This document shows, in pieces, positions 16,468-24,784 of a stretch of 64,000 bases of DNA; position 1 is the first letter of the stretch; the number at the start of each line of letters is the position of its first letter. The stretch comes from Fibrobacter succinogenes. Its GTDB lineage: Bacteria; Fibrobacterota; Fibrobacteria; Fibrobacterales; Fibrobacteraceae. Under the pieces are notes generated by a model that did no database searches, was not told where the DNA came from, and saw nothing but the letters and a program-made list of their open reading frames with translations. A program made the translations under genes and the position numbers. The stretch lies in the NCBI RefSeq assembly GCF_902779965.1, contig NZ_CACZDK010000003.1:62001-126000 (forward strand), written 5' to 3'.

Positions 16468-16967
16468 TTTACCTCCAGAGTTTTAACTTTGGCCTGTAAA
16501 CCGCGCAAACGCTTACGCACACCGCTTACCGACAAGCCCACTTCGTGGGCAGTCTCTTCGAGCGTCATACCATCGACAAAATGCAAAACCGCCATGGTTC
16601 GGCTCGATTCTGGTTCCTTCGAAAAGAGCTTTGCCAGCTTGCTTTTCGCTTCGTAATCATCCTGTTCATCTTCGGCACAGGCGATGTTCAAAAGCAGACT
16701 AGAAGAATCCACATCCAATCCACGACGGCGCTTGTCGCGAATACGGTTCAGGCAAAGCCGGGTTGCCGTATTCCACAAAAGACTGCTAGGCGACTGCATA
16801 TCCAAACGATCCGTTGCAGAATAAATCCGCAAGAAAACGTCTTGCATGAGGTCGCTAGCCTCCGCATCGTCGCGAAGAAGTTGCAGGCAACGCCTATAGA
16901 CCATAGGCGCGAACTTCTCGTAAATCTTCGCAAAATCTGCTTTTTTTAAGGTTTCTAGGCTTTTCAC
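16464..16967 (-). CDS. ECF RNA polymerase sigma factor
   Basis: Sigma-70 family, ECF group, 167 residues, normal length. Region 2 spans about 14-80 (PMVYRRCLQLLRDDAEASDL, MQDVFLRIYSATDRL) and region 4 about 118-163 (FVDGMTLEETAHEVGLSVSG, VRKRLRGLQ). Initiation is probably GTG at 16967, with no ribosome site; the promoter-like motif at 16972-17023 ends only five bases away, so the mRNA may be leaderless or start slightly downstream. It heads a coupled operon with a membrane anti-sigma-like protein and a caspase-fold protease, and probably drives its own transcription and that of the TonB locus. Confidence 0.92.
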   Translation of the reverse strand: MKSLETLKKADFAKIYEKFAPMVYRRCLQLLRDDAEASDLMQDVFLRIYSATDRLDMQSPSSLLWNTATRLCLNRIRDKRRRGLDVDSSSLLLNIACAEDEQDDYEAKSKLAKLFSKEPESSRTMAVLHFVDGMTLEETAHEVGLSVSGVRKRLRGLQAKVKTLEVK

Positions 16968-16971
16968 GTTT

Positions 16972-17023
16972 ATGTAACACCAGTGGAAGTCAAAAGTGTT
17001 ACCGCAAAAATAAAAAAATTTAA
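16972..17023 (-). promoter_or_regulatory. Conserved bipartite motif, probable autoregulatory ECF promoter (copy A)
   Basis: Minus strand: GGTAACAC, 14 bases, GGTGTTACATA, preceded by TTAAATTTTTTTATTTTTGC. It lies immediately upstream of the sigma gene. The two halves are also reverse complements (GTAACAC / GTGTTAC), so an operator is an alternative reading. Confidence 0.75.
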
Positions 17024-17030
17024 GTCTAAT

Positions 17031-17096
17031 CAGTCATTCCCGCGACGGCCCATCTTTTTTTAACAATGTCATTCCCGCCCCCGAGCGGGAATCTCC
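17031..17096. repeat. Dispersed palindromic element (GTCATTCCCGC / GCGGGAATCTCC)
   Basis: A hairpin GTCATTCCCGCCCCCGAGCG followed by GGAATCTCC (17068-17096), with a partial copy of its left arm at 17031-17050. This fills most of the 304-base gap between the sigma gene and the secreted-protein gene; the rest holds the ECF motif and the promoter at 17210. Confidence 0.75.
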
Positions 17097-17209
17097 TTTT
17101 TTTTCAAAATCAAGAGGGTTTTATTATGATTTTTTTCATCAAACAAAAAAATTCAACTCAAGAAATACATAAAAACGTAAGCTTTTTCTTAAAATTTTTT
17201 TTATTTTCA

Positions 17210-17238
17210 TTGACAGACAAATTACCAAATTATATTAT
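17210..17238 (+). promoter_or_regulatory. Sigma-70 type promoter for the secreted-protein cluster
   Basis: TTGACA at 17210-17215, a 17-base spacer, then TATTAT at 17233-17238. A start site near 17245 would leave a leader of about 27 bases before the ATG at 17272. Confidence 0.7.
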
Positions 17239-17271
17239 CAGAAACAAACAAATATGGCAATCGGTATTTTT

Positions 17272-19707
17272 ATGAAGAAAATTATCTGTTTCATGTATAT
17301 TTTAGCGATTACAACCTGTTTTGCTGAAATAACATTGACTACAGAAATGGATCAAAAGAATTGCAATTTTGCAGTTCAAGTAAAAGAAGACAGCAACACC
17401 CTGTTTTCCGAAACAATGCATATTTCTGGACAATTTGGAAGATCTGCTTGTTTTGATTCGTGGATTGAAGCCTGCTTAATAAATCAAAAAGATGCAGCTT
17501 TTATTAATGGAATGAAAGAAAATCGTTCTAAGAGTTTTACAAATTCAAAGGGACAAATATGTTTCTTCGACAACTTAAGCCTTTCTACAGGAAATATGGG
17601 TTGTTTTACCTCAAGGCCAGATCATGTCTACGGTGTCAACGCAAAAGTCAGCTGCGTAGACACAACATCGACTCCATTGTACTGCGCTAAAAACGAAAAA
17701 CTCGCCAAACAGGTATTATTGGTAAAACAGGAACTTGAATGCAAAGAAAAAGATGGAGTATTCCAAGGGGATGTTTATGCCTTCGAACAAGAAGACGGAT
17801 CAACAGAATACTGCATTTCTGCATCATGTGACATTTGCGGTTCAGAATGGTTTGAAGAATATGTAAATCAAAGAAAACAATCCGAATGCTGTGAAAAATT
17901 AGGCAAAGAACCGAATCAAGGCAATGGAATGTGCGAAAGTCCTTTGCCACCAAGCTCAAGTGAAATCGGAGTTTCTTATTCTCAAATAAAAAATTTTCCA
18001 GGTTGCTCAAATATAACAGCAGGCGAAGGGGATAAATTCTGCAAAGTACAGCAATCATCTTCTAGTTCTGAAAAATCTTCTTCGTCACAAGGATCCAGTT
18101 CGTCATCTGACCAAAGTTCATCAAGCGAGAACTCATCTAGCTCAAGTGAAAGCAGTTCCAGCAGCATGGATAAATCGAGCTCCTCGTCTGCTGAATCTTC
18201 GAGTTCAAAAGAATCCTCATCTTCTGCAGAGTCTTCGAGTTCTGAAGAGTCTTCGTCTTCTGCAGAATCTTCAAGTTCAGAGGAATCTTCGTCTTCAGTC
18301 GAATCTTCAAGTTCTGAAGAATCTTCGTCTTCTGCAGAGTCTTCAAGTTCGGATGAATCTTCGTCTTCTGCAGAATCATCTAGTTCCGAAAATTCATCAT
18401 CTTCTGCTAAATCCTCTAGTTCTGAAAGCTCATCAAGCGAAACAGGATTGTGCAAAACACTCCCTGTAGACAAAATTCCATACAATGCTAAATCAGCTTG
18501 CTTCAAAAATAACGGACACTGCTATAAGTGTAAAGCAGGCATCAACGAAAGCGATTGTCAGAACAGTTGGTCATGGCAAAATCCAAACACCCCTGTCAAC
18601 ACATACCACTGGTTTAACGAAGTCAATTGTGCCACTGGAGAAAAAACAGACCAGGGAATCGGTGTATGTCCAGCACAGCCTCTAGACGCAATTCCAAGCG
18701 ATTTGTCAAACGCATGCTTCGCCATGGACGGGAAATGCTATAAATGCAAAGACCCGTCTCCATACGGCGGATGCGCACAGTCTTGGATTTGGACACAAAA
18801 GCTTTACTACGCGGAACCATACTATCTTGAAGAAGTAGATTGCTATGATCCGTTTGAAATACACAGCAAGCAATGTCCAGACGGAAACGCTTTAATGAAA
18901 AGAGCCTCGGATTATGAATATGCGGAAAACGCAAGTGATGATAGATACAACATTGATTTCACAAACAACATAAAATACTATAACATTTTAGGACGAAAAA
19001 CATCAAGGGCTAACTCTGTCAAACAGGTCCTTTATAGAAAAAGTACTGATAATTTTTATAAAAAATCGGCGGACCAGCTGCAGCAGACTATCGAGAATAT
19101 TTTTGAAAAAATAAATCAAGGATATAATAAAAGGGGGCTTTTTAAACGAAATGATTGTGGGCTCCTTGGTGGTGATTATGGAATAATTGAACCGGATGGC
19201 TCAAGAACAGGAGGAATTACATGCCCTGATGCTGAGCCTCGATTTAGTAAGCCTAAAGTGTTAAAATCAAAGTTTTTAGAAGAAACATGCATTATAAAAG
19301 ATTGTGAGTACAAGAAGGTTTGGGTGAAAGTCGGAACAACGTTACAGATGACACTTATTAGTATAAAGGACACAGTCGTGGAAATAGGTTTTGTTTTTCC
19401 TGATGGCTATGTAACGACAAAGGAAGACCATGAAGCGGTAAAAAAACATGAAAAAGGACATGTTAAAGATTTTGAATGTATTGCAAAAAAATTCCCTAAA
19501 GAAAAAAAATATATTGAGGTCGAAGTGGAGGCTTGCAATGAGGATAGCGTATTAAATGCAGCAATCAAGGAAAAGGTAAAGCCGTATCTAGAGGAAATGC
19601 AAAGTAATTTCGATAAACGGGCTGATGAGGCAACAAGGCGATATCACAAAACATATAGTTCTTTTGATTATCCCAAAGGTAAATATGAATGTCCAAGTGA
19701 TTTATAA
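17272..19707 (+). CDS. Large secreted multidomain protein with serine-rich linker and C-terminal HEXXH motif
   Basis: An 811-residue exported protein (signal peptide MKKIICFMYILAITTCFA). Order: a cysteine-containing N-terminal region to about residue 230; a serine-rich linker of SSSSAES/SSSEES repeats (about 255-385); two cysteine-rich modules of the same type (SACFKNNGHCYKCKAG and NACFAMDGKCYKCKDP); then a C-terminal domain with HEAVKKHEKGHVKDFE, an HEXXH zinc-protease-like motif at about residue 720. The last domain resembles DUF922-type metallopeptidase-like proteins, but that is tentative. The start at 17272 is chosen for the signal peptide. AT-rich relative to the region before it; its 3' end overlaps the next gene by 23 bases. 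Confidence 0.75.
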   Translation: MKKIICFMYILAITTCFAEITLTTEMDQKNCNFAVQVKEDSNTLFSETMHISGQFGRSACFDSWIEACLINQKDAAFINGMKENRSKSFTNSKGQICFFDNLSLSTGNMGCFTSRPDHVYGVNAKVSCVDTTSTPLYCAKNEKLAKQVLLVKQELECKEKDGVFQGDVYAFEQEDGSTEYCISASCDICGSEWFEEYVNQRKQSECCEKLGKEPNQGNGMCESPLPPSSSEIGVSYSQIKNFPGCSNITAGEGDKFCKVQQSSSSSEKSSSSQGSSSSSDQSSSSENSSSSSESSSSSMDKSSSSSAESSSSKESSSSAESSSSEESSSSAESSSSEESSSSVESSSSEESSSSAESSSSDESSSSAESSSSENSSSSAKSSSSESSSSETGLCKTLPVDKIPYNAKSACFKNNGHCYKCKAGINESDCQNSWSWQNPNTPVNTYHWFNEVNCATGEKTDQGIGVCPAQPLDAIPSDLSNACFAMDGKCYKCKDPSPYGGCAQSWIWTQKLYYAEPYYLEEVDCYDPFEIHSKQCPDGNALMKRASDYEYAENASDDRYNIDFTNNIKYYNILGRKTSRANSVKQVLYRKSTDNFYKKSADQLQQTIENIFEKINQGYNKRGLFKRNDCGLLGGDYGIIEPDGSRTGGITCPDAEPRFSKPKVLKSKFLEETCIIKDCEYKKVWVKVGTTLQMTLISIKDTVVEIGFVFPDGYVTTKEDHEAVKKHEKGHVKDFECIAKKFPKEKKYIEVEVEACNEDSVLNAAIKEKVKPYLEEMQSNFDKRADEATRRYHKTYSSFDYPKGKYECPSDL

Positions 19708-20263
19708 ATTTTGCATCTTTATTGCTAGTGCGTTCGCACTTTGCAATGCCGCCGATTATCCAGATGAAAAATCTGATGATGATCCTATCTTTGCCGATTT
19801 TTGCTTTTACAAGGATTCTATCTCATGGCTTGAGGTGGATAGTGTTTATGTATTAACCTATTATAAAATGGAAAATGAATTTACGATTTCAATCAATTTT
19901 AAGAGTACTACAGATTTTTCTTTTTTTGGAGTAAGTCTGCCGGATTATGATAGAAATAAAATTATCATAAATCCTGTTCGAGGCACACAAGGAAGTGGCG
20001 CAGGATCTTATCGAGGTCGAAAATATTCAGATAATAGGACCGTAATACCTTATGATCTAATTGACTTTTATATACTTTCAAAAGACTCTTTGTTCGTAAA
20101 ATCTCTTTTTGGTACAAAGAACCGATTAAAATGGGATTACCATCTTGAGATGGGTAAACAGAAACAAAAAATATCTGGAGACAACATCATTTATATTTCC
20201 GGTTTTTGCACTGAGAAGCAATTGAAAATAATCAGGAAGAGGAAAAAAAATAGCAGCAACTAA
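19685..20263 (+). CDS. Small exported protein, paralogue A
   Basis: The protein has 192 residues with a signal peptide (VIYKFCIFIASAFALCNAAD). Function is not recognised. It is about 70 percent identical by eye to the protein at 20911-21510, sharing CNAADYPDEKSDDDPIF and the C-terminal KQKISGDNIIYISGFCTE. The ATG at 19685 lies inside the end of the HEXXH protein gene, so the two are translationally linked. After its stop, the same frame continues for 35 more codons (20264-20371), probably a gene remnant. Confidence 0.7.
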   Translation: MNVQVIYKFCIFIASAFALCNAADYPDEKSDDDPIFADFCFYKDSISWLEVDSVYVLTYYKMENEFTISINFKSTTDFSFFGVSLPDYDRNKIIINPVRGTQGSGAGSYRGRKYSDNRTVIPYDLIDFYILSKDSLFVKSLFGTKNRLKWDYHLEMGKQKQKISGDNIIYISGFCTEKQLKIIRKRKKNSSN

Positions 20264-20371
20264 GTTCCCGCCTGCGATATTTTTAAACAAGAGTATGATT
20301 TAAACTGCTCTATTGAATTTAAGGGACTGTATATAGGTGAATGTGATTTCACAGAATTGATCGATAAATAA
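20264..20371 (+). pseudogene. Orphan 3' coding remnant after the paralogue A stop
   Basis: In frame with the stop of paralogue A, the sequence reads PACDIFKQEYDLNCSIEFKG and then LYIGECDFTELIDK before a stop at 20369. It has a weak likeness to the C-terminus of the next protein (YEFKARIVGECSE). No start codon or ribosome site precedes it. It is probably the tail of a decayed duplicate; alternatively, paralogue A was once longer. Confidence 0.4.
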
Positions 20372-20396
20372 AAAGAGGAATTTCAAGGAAAGCAAG

Positions 20397-20906
20397 GTGA
20401 AAATATTTACACTCATTGTGATTTTATCTATGTCACAAATACTGACTCCGCTTTTATACGCGCAAAACCATACTTTTGATTTTTGCGTAAAAAATATTGA
20501 TTCTGATAATGAATCTCGCTATACTTTGATGTCATTAAAGCATCAATCAATTCTGCCAGATTCTACTTGGCAAATTCCGAATACCGTAAAATGCGCTTGC
20601 AATGCCTGGTCAACAAATGTTCGTATAGCAACTCCAGGCTTAACTTCTGGAGGAATCAATTTTGCAACTTGCACTGTAATGGGGAATCCATCAAGTATTT
20701 CAACAACGAAAACATTACCAAATATTGAAATGCCAACCACAATTCTTTATTTTCCTGCCGGGACTTTTTCTGCAAGTATAAGAGATTACTTTCAAAAGGA
20801 GGTTAAAGGTTTCTGGAAAGCCTCTTTGTATTGTGGAGGAGGAAATGAAAAAATAGAATTCATCTACGAATTTAAGGCTCGTATTGTTGGAGAATGTAGT
20901 GAGTAA
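20397..20906 (+). CDS. Small exported protein, unknown function
   Basis: The protein has 169 residues. A GTG start at 20397 has AAGGAAAGCAAG just upstream. The signal peptide (MKIFTLIVILSMSQILTPLL, then YAQ) is followed by a cysteine-containing mature part (VKCACNAWSTN, NFATCTV, LYCGGGNEK, VGECSE) that suggests disulphides in the periplasm or outside. No family recognised. It lies between the two paralogues and only four bases before the second, so it is probably in the same transcript as the HEXXH protein. Confidence 0.6.
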   Translation: MKIFTLIVILSMSQILTPLLYAQNHTFDFCVKNIDSDNESRYTLMSLKHQSILPDSTWQIPNTVKCACNAWSTNVRIATPGLTSGGINFATCTVMGNPSSISTTKTLPNIEMPTTILYFPAGTFSASIRDYFQKEVKGFWKASLYCGGGNEKIEFIYEFKARIVGECSE

Positions 20907-20910
20907 ATAA

Positions 20911-21510
20911 ATGATTCATAAAGTGATTTATAAAATTTGCATCATTATCGCATGTGCGTTCGCATTTTGCAATGCCGCCGATTATCCAGATGAAAAATCG
21001 GATGATGACCCAATCTTTTCCTATTTCTGCTTTTATAAGGATGTTGTTTCCTGGATAAAGAATGATAGCGTCTATGCTTTATCCTATTATGAAATGCAAA
21101 ATGAATTTACGATTAGTGTCGATTATAAGAGTACGACAAGTTCATCCATATTCGGAGTAAATCTTCCGGATCTTGATCAAAAAAAAATACAGACCGATCT
21201 TGTGCGAGGAGTGCAAGGAGAAGGAGGTGGATTCTATCAAGGTCGAAAATATCCAAGAAATAGGGTCGTAAAGCCTTACGACTTAATCGATTTTTACATT
21301 CTCCAAAAAGATTCTTTGTATGTTAAAACTCTGTTTGGAACAACGAATCGACTGAAATGGGAATATCTCCTAGATATGGGAAAACAGAAACAAAAAATAT
21401 CTGGAGATAACATCATTTACATTTCCGGTTTCTGCACCGAAGAACAACTGAAAGCGATAAGAGAAAGAAAAAAGAAGTGTCCTGATAAAAATAATAACTG
21501 TAAAAAATGA
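20911..21510 (+). CDS. Small exported protein, paralogue A-prime
   Basis: This 199-residue exported protein is a paralogue of the one at 19685-20263, with the same signal region (ACAFAFCNAADYPDEKSDDD) and conserved core (KKPYDLIDFYIL-like, LFGTTNRLKWEYLLDMGKQK). It ends in a lysine-rich tail. Function is unknown. Tandem divergent copies behind a large secreted protein are reminiscent of immunity-gene expansions, but no toxin domain is established here, so this remains a hypothesis. Confidence 0.65.
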   Translation: MIHKVIYKICIIIACAFAFCNAADYPDEKSDDDPIFSYFCFYKDVVSWIKNDSVYALSYYEMQNEFTISVDYKSTTSSSIFGVNLPDLDQKKIQTDLVRGVQGEGGGFYQGRKYPRNRVVKPYDLIDFYILQKDSLYVKTLFGTTNRLKWEYLLDMGKQKQKISGDNIIYISGFCTEEQLKAIRERKKKCPDKNNNCKK

Positions 21511-21535
21511 ATAAAATGGCATAGAGGCGGTTTTA

Positions 21536-22246
21536 TCAAGCGCCGTCAGAGCTTCGCAGGGTCTGCATGGACTTGCGGAAGATTTCCTTTCCGGCGCCAA
21601 GCTCAAAGAAATACTTGAAAATACCGAGATCGACCTTGGCAAACGGAGCAAAACGAGATTTCGCAAAAACGCGATCGTTCTCATCGACAGTAAACTTGGC
21701 CTTAAACTGATTCAGAGCCGAAGGCGCAAGCATCACGTAATCAATCCCCTTCTTGAACCAATCTGGAGCCGATTCATAATCTGGAGCAATGCGCGTTACA
21801 GGCTTCATGGGGTGTTGCACGCCCTGCGTTTCTCCATAACCAATGGCAATCACCATTTCCAGTTTTTCGCCATCATCAATTTCAATAGTCGGCGTTTTCT
21901 TGAACGTAAGCCCTACTACGCAAGTATTCAGCCCCAATGTTTGAGCCAAAAGCACCAGTTCCGCCGTTGCATACCCCGCGCGTTCTTCGAGCGTAGCCTC
22001 ACAACCCGCCGTTGATTTTAGCCCGGCAACGGCAATATAATTTTTCACATTTCGAAAAGACCCGTAATGGGCTAAGCGGCCACTAAAAGCCACGTCATCA
22101 TTCAAAATAAGCTGCATGTGAAGCGCAAAATTTTCGTTCAACCTTCTAATACGCGCCTGCAATTCCTCCACTTGCGCCTTGGTTAGCGGCTCAGGGCGAT
22201 ACTTACGTACAGAATGACGTGCAAAAACAGCTTCTTCTAAAGTCAT
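21536..22246 (-). CDS. Nitroreductase family protein
   Basis: FMN-dependent nitroreductase fold of about 236 residues. The N-terminal ARHSVRKYRPEPLTKAQVEE is the classic FMN-binding start of the family; the middle has AELVLLAQTLGLNTCVVGL and IAIGYGETQG, and the C-terminal part APSALNQFKAKFTVDENDRV. The start at 22246 (MTLEEAVF) has AAGGAG upstream and is preferred over the ATG eight codons earlier. Substrate is unknown. It is convergent with the secreted-protein cluster (25-base gap) and divergent from pepT. Confidence 0.9.
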   Translation of the reverse strand: MTLEEAVFARHSVRKYRPEPLTKAQVEELQARIRRLNENFALHMQLILNDDVAFSGRLAHYGSFRNVKNYIAVAGLKSTAGCEATLEERAGYATAELVLLAQTLGLNTCVVGLTFKKTPTIEIDDGEKLEMVIAIGYGETQGVQHPMKPVTRIAPDYESAPDWFKKGIDYVMLAPSALNQFKAKFTVDENDRVFAKSRFAPFAKVDLGIFKYFFELGAGKEIFRKSMQTLRSSDGA

Positions 22247-22363
22247 TTTTTCTCCTTTATATACACCCAAAGTGTCCGCAACTACTAAAAAAAAGATAAA
22301 TTATATAAGAACAAAGTGAATCAATTATTTTATTGATTTTTATTTTTAGGGGGCAGGTAAATC

Positions 22364-23656
22364 ATGAAAGTCCAAGAACGCTTTTTAAAATACATCAGTT
22401 TCACCACCACCTCCGACGAGAACAGCCAATGCTGTCCTAGTACCAAACAGCAACTCGAACTTGCCAAATTCCTTGCCGAAGAACTCGAAGGCATCGGGCT
22501 TTCGCAGGTCAAAATGGACGAAAATGGCTATGTCTATGGGCTTTTGCCAGCAACCGCAGGCCGCGAAAACGATACTCCCATCGGGTTTATCAGCCACATG
22601 GACACCTCACCAGATTTTTCGGGAGTAAATCCGAAACCGCAAATTATCAAAGACTACGACGGTAGCGATGTTCTGCTCAAAGGTTCCGGCGCTATACTGA
22701 AAGTCGAAGACTTTCCTACGCTCAAATGGCTCAAGGGGCGCACGCTCATCACCACGGACGGCACGACACTCCTTGGCGCCGACGACAAGGCTGGCATTGC
22801 AGAAATCGTGACTGCGATGGAAGAGCTCGCCGACACCGACAGGCATGCCGAAAGCCGCGGCTACGAAAACCTTTCCGGCCATGGCGACATCTGGGTTTGC
22901 TTCACGCCAGACGAAGAAATCGGGCGCGGCGCCGACCGCTTGGATTTAGGCTATTTCAAGGCTAAATACGCCTACACGGTCGATGGAGGCTACGAAGGCG
23001 ACATCGCTTACGAAAACTTCAACGCTGCAAGCGCTACATTCAAAATCCACGGCAAAGGGGTGCATCCCGGCGAAGCCAAGGGCATCATGAAAAATGCAGC
23101 TCTCATGGCCGCCGAAATCGCCATGGCGCTTCCTAAAAACGAAACCCCAGCCACCACCGAAGGTCACGAAGGTTTTTACCACCTCACCGACATCCAAGGC
23201 GATGTCAACGAAGCGACTCTCAATTACATCGTGCGCGATCACGACCAAGTGCGTTTCGAAGACCGCCAAAAATTCCTAAAGGAACTCGCCGAAAAATTCA
23301 ACGAGCAATTCGGAGGCTCGCCTTTCGCAAATGCACAAGAAAACGAAAACCACGCAGGCGGTACCGTCGTCGAACTCGAACTTGAACATTCCTACAGCAA
23401 CATGCTGCAAGTCATCGAGAAAAATCCAGCAGTCCTTGAACGAGCTCGCACGGCAATCGAATCGGTCGGAATTACAGCCGTAAGCGATCCCGTCCGCGGA
23501 GGCACCGACGGCGCAAAGCTCAGCTTTATGGGCCTCCCCTGCCCCAATCTTGGCACCGGCGGCTACGGCTACCACGGTCCCTTCGAGCACGTCACCGTCG
23601 AAGGCATGCAAACGGTCGTCAAAATCATCAAGAAAATTGCCGAAACTAGAGGATAA
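22364..23656 (+). CDS. pepT: Peptidase T (tripeptide aminopeptidase)
   Basis: M20 family metallopeptidase, 430 residues, slightly longer than the usual 405-410. The zinc ligands are in place: FISHMDTSPD (first His and Asp), TLLGADDKAGIAEIV, CFTPDEEIGRGAD (catalytic and metal Glu), VDGGYEGD. The C-terminal GGTDGAKLSFMGLPCPNLGT and GPFEHVTVEGM are PepT signatures. It would release N-terminal residues from tripeptides in the cytoplasm. The ATG follows AGGGGGCAGG. It is a single gene with no operon partners. Confidence 0.95.
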   Translation: MKVQERFLKYISFTTTSDENSQCCPSTKQQLELAKFLAEELEGIGLSQVKMDENGYVYGLLPATAGRENDTPIGFISHMDTSPDFSGVNPKPQIIKDYDGSDVLLKGSGAILKVEDFPTLKWLKGRTLITTDGTTLLGADDKAGIAEIVTAMEELADTDRHAESRGYENLSGHGDIWVCFTPDEEIGRGADRLDLGYFKAKYAYTVDGGYEGDIAYENFNAASATFKIHGKGVHPGEAKGIMKNAALMAAEIAMALPKNETPATTEGHEGFYHLTDIQGDVNEATLNYIVRDHDQVRFEDRQKFLKELAEKFNEQFGGSPFANAQENENHAGGTVVELELEHSYSNMLQVIEKNPAVLERARTAIESVGITAVSDPVRGGTDGAKLSFMGLPCPNLGTGGYGYHGPFEHVTVEGMQTVVKIIKKIAETRG

Positions 23657-23818
23657 TTCGTTTTACAGATTTTGTTAAAGTCGGACTTTTTATGGAAATT
23701 TTTCATAAAAAGTCACAAACATATTCATAACAACTTTGATTTTTCTTGATATAATTATATAAGTTAAACTTATCAGGTTGATCAAAAACAATTATACATT
23801 TAAGAATCGGAGGTCAAT

Positions 23819-24574
23819 ATGCATATTTCTTTTGTCATATTCATTGCAATTGTTATTGTCATCGTTGCCGTTGCCTCATTCTGTTTAGGGCGCCACATCT
23901 GTATAGCATCGAAGAATGGCTCACAAAAATCCAAGAACAGCATGCCGTTTGGAGCCTGCCTAACCAAGAACACAGCCAAATTCAAATACGGAACAATCAA
24001 GGATGCTCGTGATGGCGAAACTTACCGGACTATTCAAATCGGAAATCAAGTATGGATGGCAGAAAACCTGCGCTATAACGCAGAGAACAGTTACGCTCCA
24101 GATAACGACGAATCCAACGTGAAAAATTACGGACGCCTCTACACGTGGACCTCCGCACTCGACATTCCTACGGAATACACTGAGCAATCTCCGGCAAAAG
24201 ACATCGAGATGTACAACAAGATAAAGGATAAGAATTACCAAGGCCTTGCGCCAAAAGGCTTCCACATTCCAAGCAAAAAAGAATGGGAAACTTTGCTCAG
24301 CAATCTAGAAGCAAAATCCGACGGCAAGGAACTGCGCAGCGCCTGTTTCTGGCAGAACCCCGGCGAAGATACTTTCGGATTTTTCGCACTTCCAGCCGGT
24401 TACCGATTCGACAACGGTAACTTCTGCCATTTCGGTAGGCGCGCCCGATTCTGGAGTAAGGACGAATACGGCAAGGCCAATGCATTCCGCTTGAGCCTTA
24501 CAAACAATTCCGTTGACATCGAAGGCGTTTACAGATCCGATGCAATCTCGATACGCTGCGTGAAGAATGTGTAG
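23819..24574 (+). CDS. FISUMP domain protein, membrane-anchored
   Basis: It carries the Fibrobacter succinogenes major paralogous domain (TIGR02145): YRTIQIGNQVWMAENLRYNA, then YGRLYTWTSAL, GLAPKGFHIPSKKEWETLLS, and ending SIRCVKNV. This domain is a hallmark of surface proteins in Fibrobacter, related to the C-type-lectin-like/FGE fold. The N-terminus is a membrane segment (HISFVIFIAIVIVIVAVASF) rather than a clear lipoprotein signal, so it may be anchored in the inner membrane. A CGGAGG ribosome site precedes the ATG. It stands alone before a strong terminator. Confidence 0.9.
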   Translation: MHISFVIFIAIVIVIVAVASFCLGRHICIASKNGSQKSKNSMPFGACLTKNTAKFKYGTIKDARDGETYRTIQIGNQVWMAENLRYNAENSYAPDNDESNVKNYGRLYTWTSALDIPTEYTEQSPAKDIEMYNKIKDKNYQGLAPKGFHIPSKKEWETLLSNLEAKSDGKELRSACFWQNPGEDTFGFFALPAGYRFDNGNFCHFGRRARFWSKDEYGKANAFRLSLTNNSVDIEGVYRSDAISIRCVKNV

Positions 24575-24703
24575 GGGGGATGAGTTAATAGTTACTAGAT
24601 AATAGTTATCAGTTACTAGAACTTTGTTAGCAGAACAACGTCGTTGCGCAAGCGCAAGACGATTTCGCCCCGACGGGATCCGAGCAACTTCATTCAACTA
24701 TTG

Positions 24704-24745
24704 CAAAAATCCCTCGCGAAAAAATTCGCGAGGGATTTTTGTTTT
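24704..24745. terminator. Bidirectional intrinsic terminator
   Basis: Stem CCCTCGCGAA / TTCGCGAGGG with a four-A loop, flanked by an A-run on one side and ATTTTTGTTTT on the other. It can serve both the FISUMP gene and the opposing oxidoreductase gene. Confidence 0.9.
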
Positions 24746-24784
24746 AACGCTTATGTAAAAGCTCCATTACTATCGGGGAGTATT

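Noticed and set aside
17066-17275. 69-codon plus-strand frame after the sigma gene
   Set aside because: It overlaps a palindromic repeat and the promoter at 17210 and has low-complexity AT-rich content.
17982-18506. Minus-strand acidic repeat frame and a repeat array at 18050-18440
   Set aside because: The repetition comes from codons of the serine-rich linker of the plus-strand secreted protein. Units are short and have no spacers, so it is neither a gene on the minus strand nor a CRISPR array.
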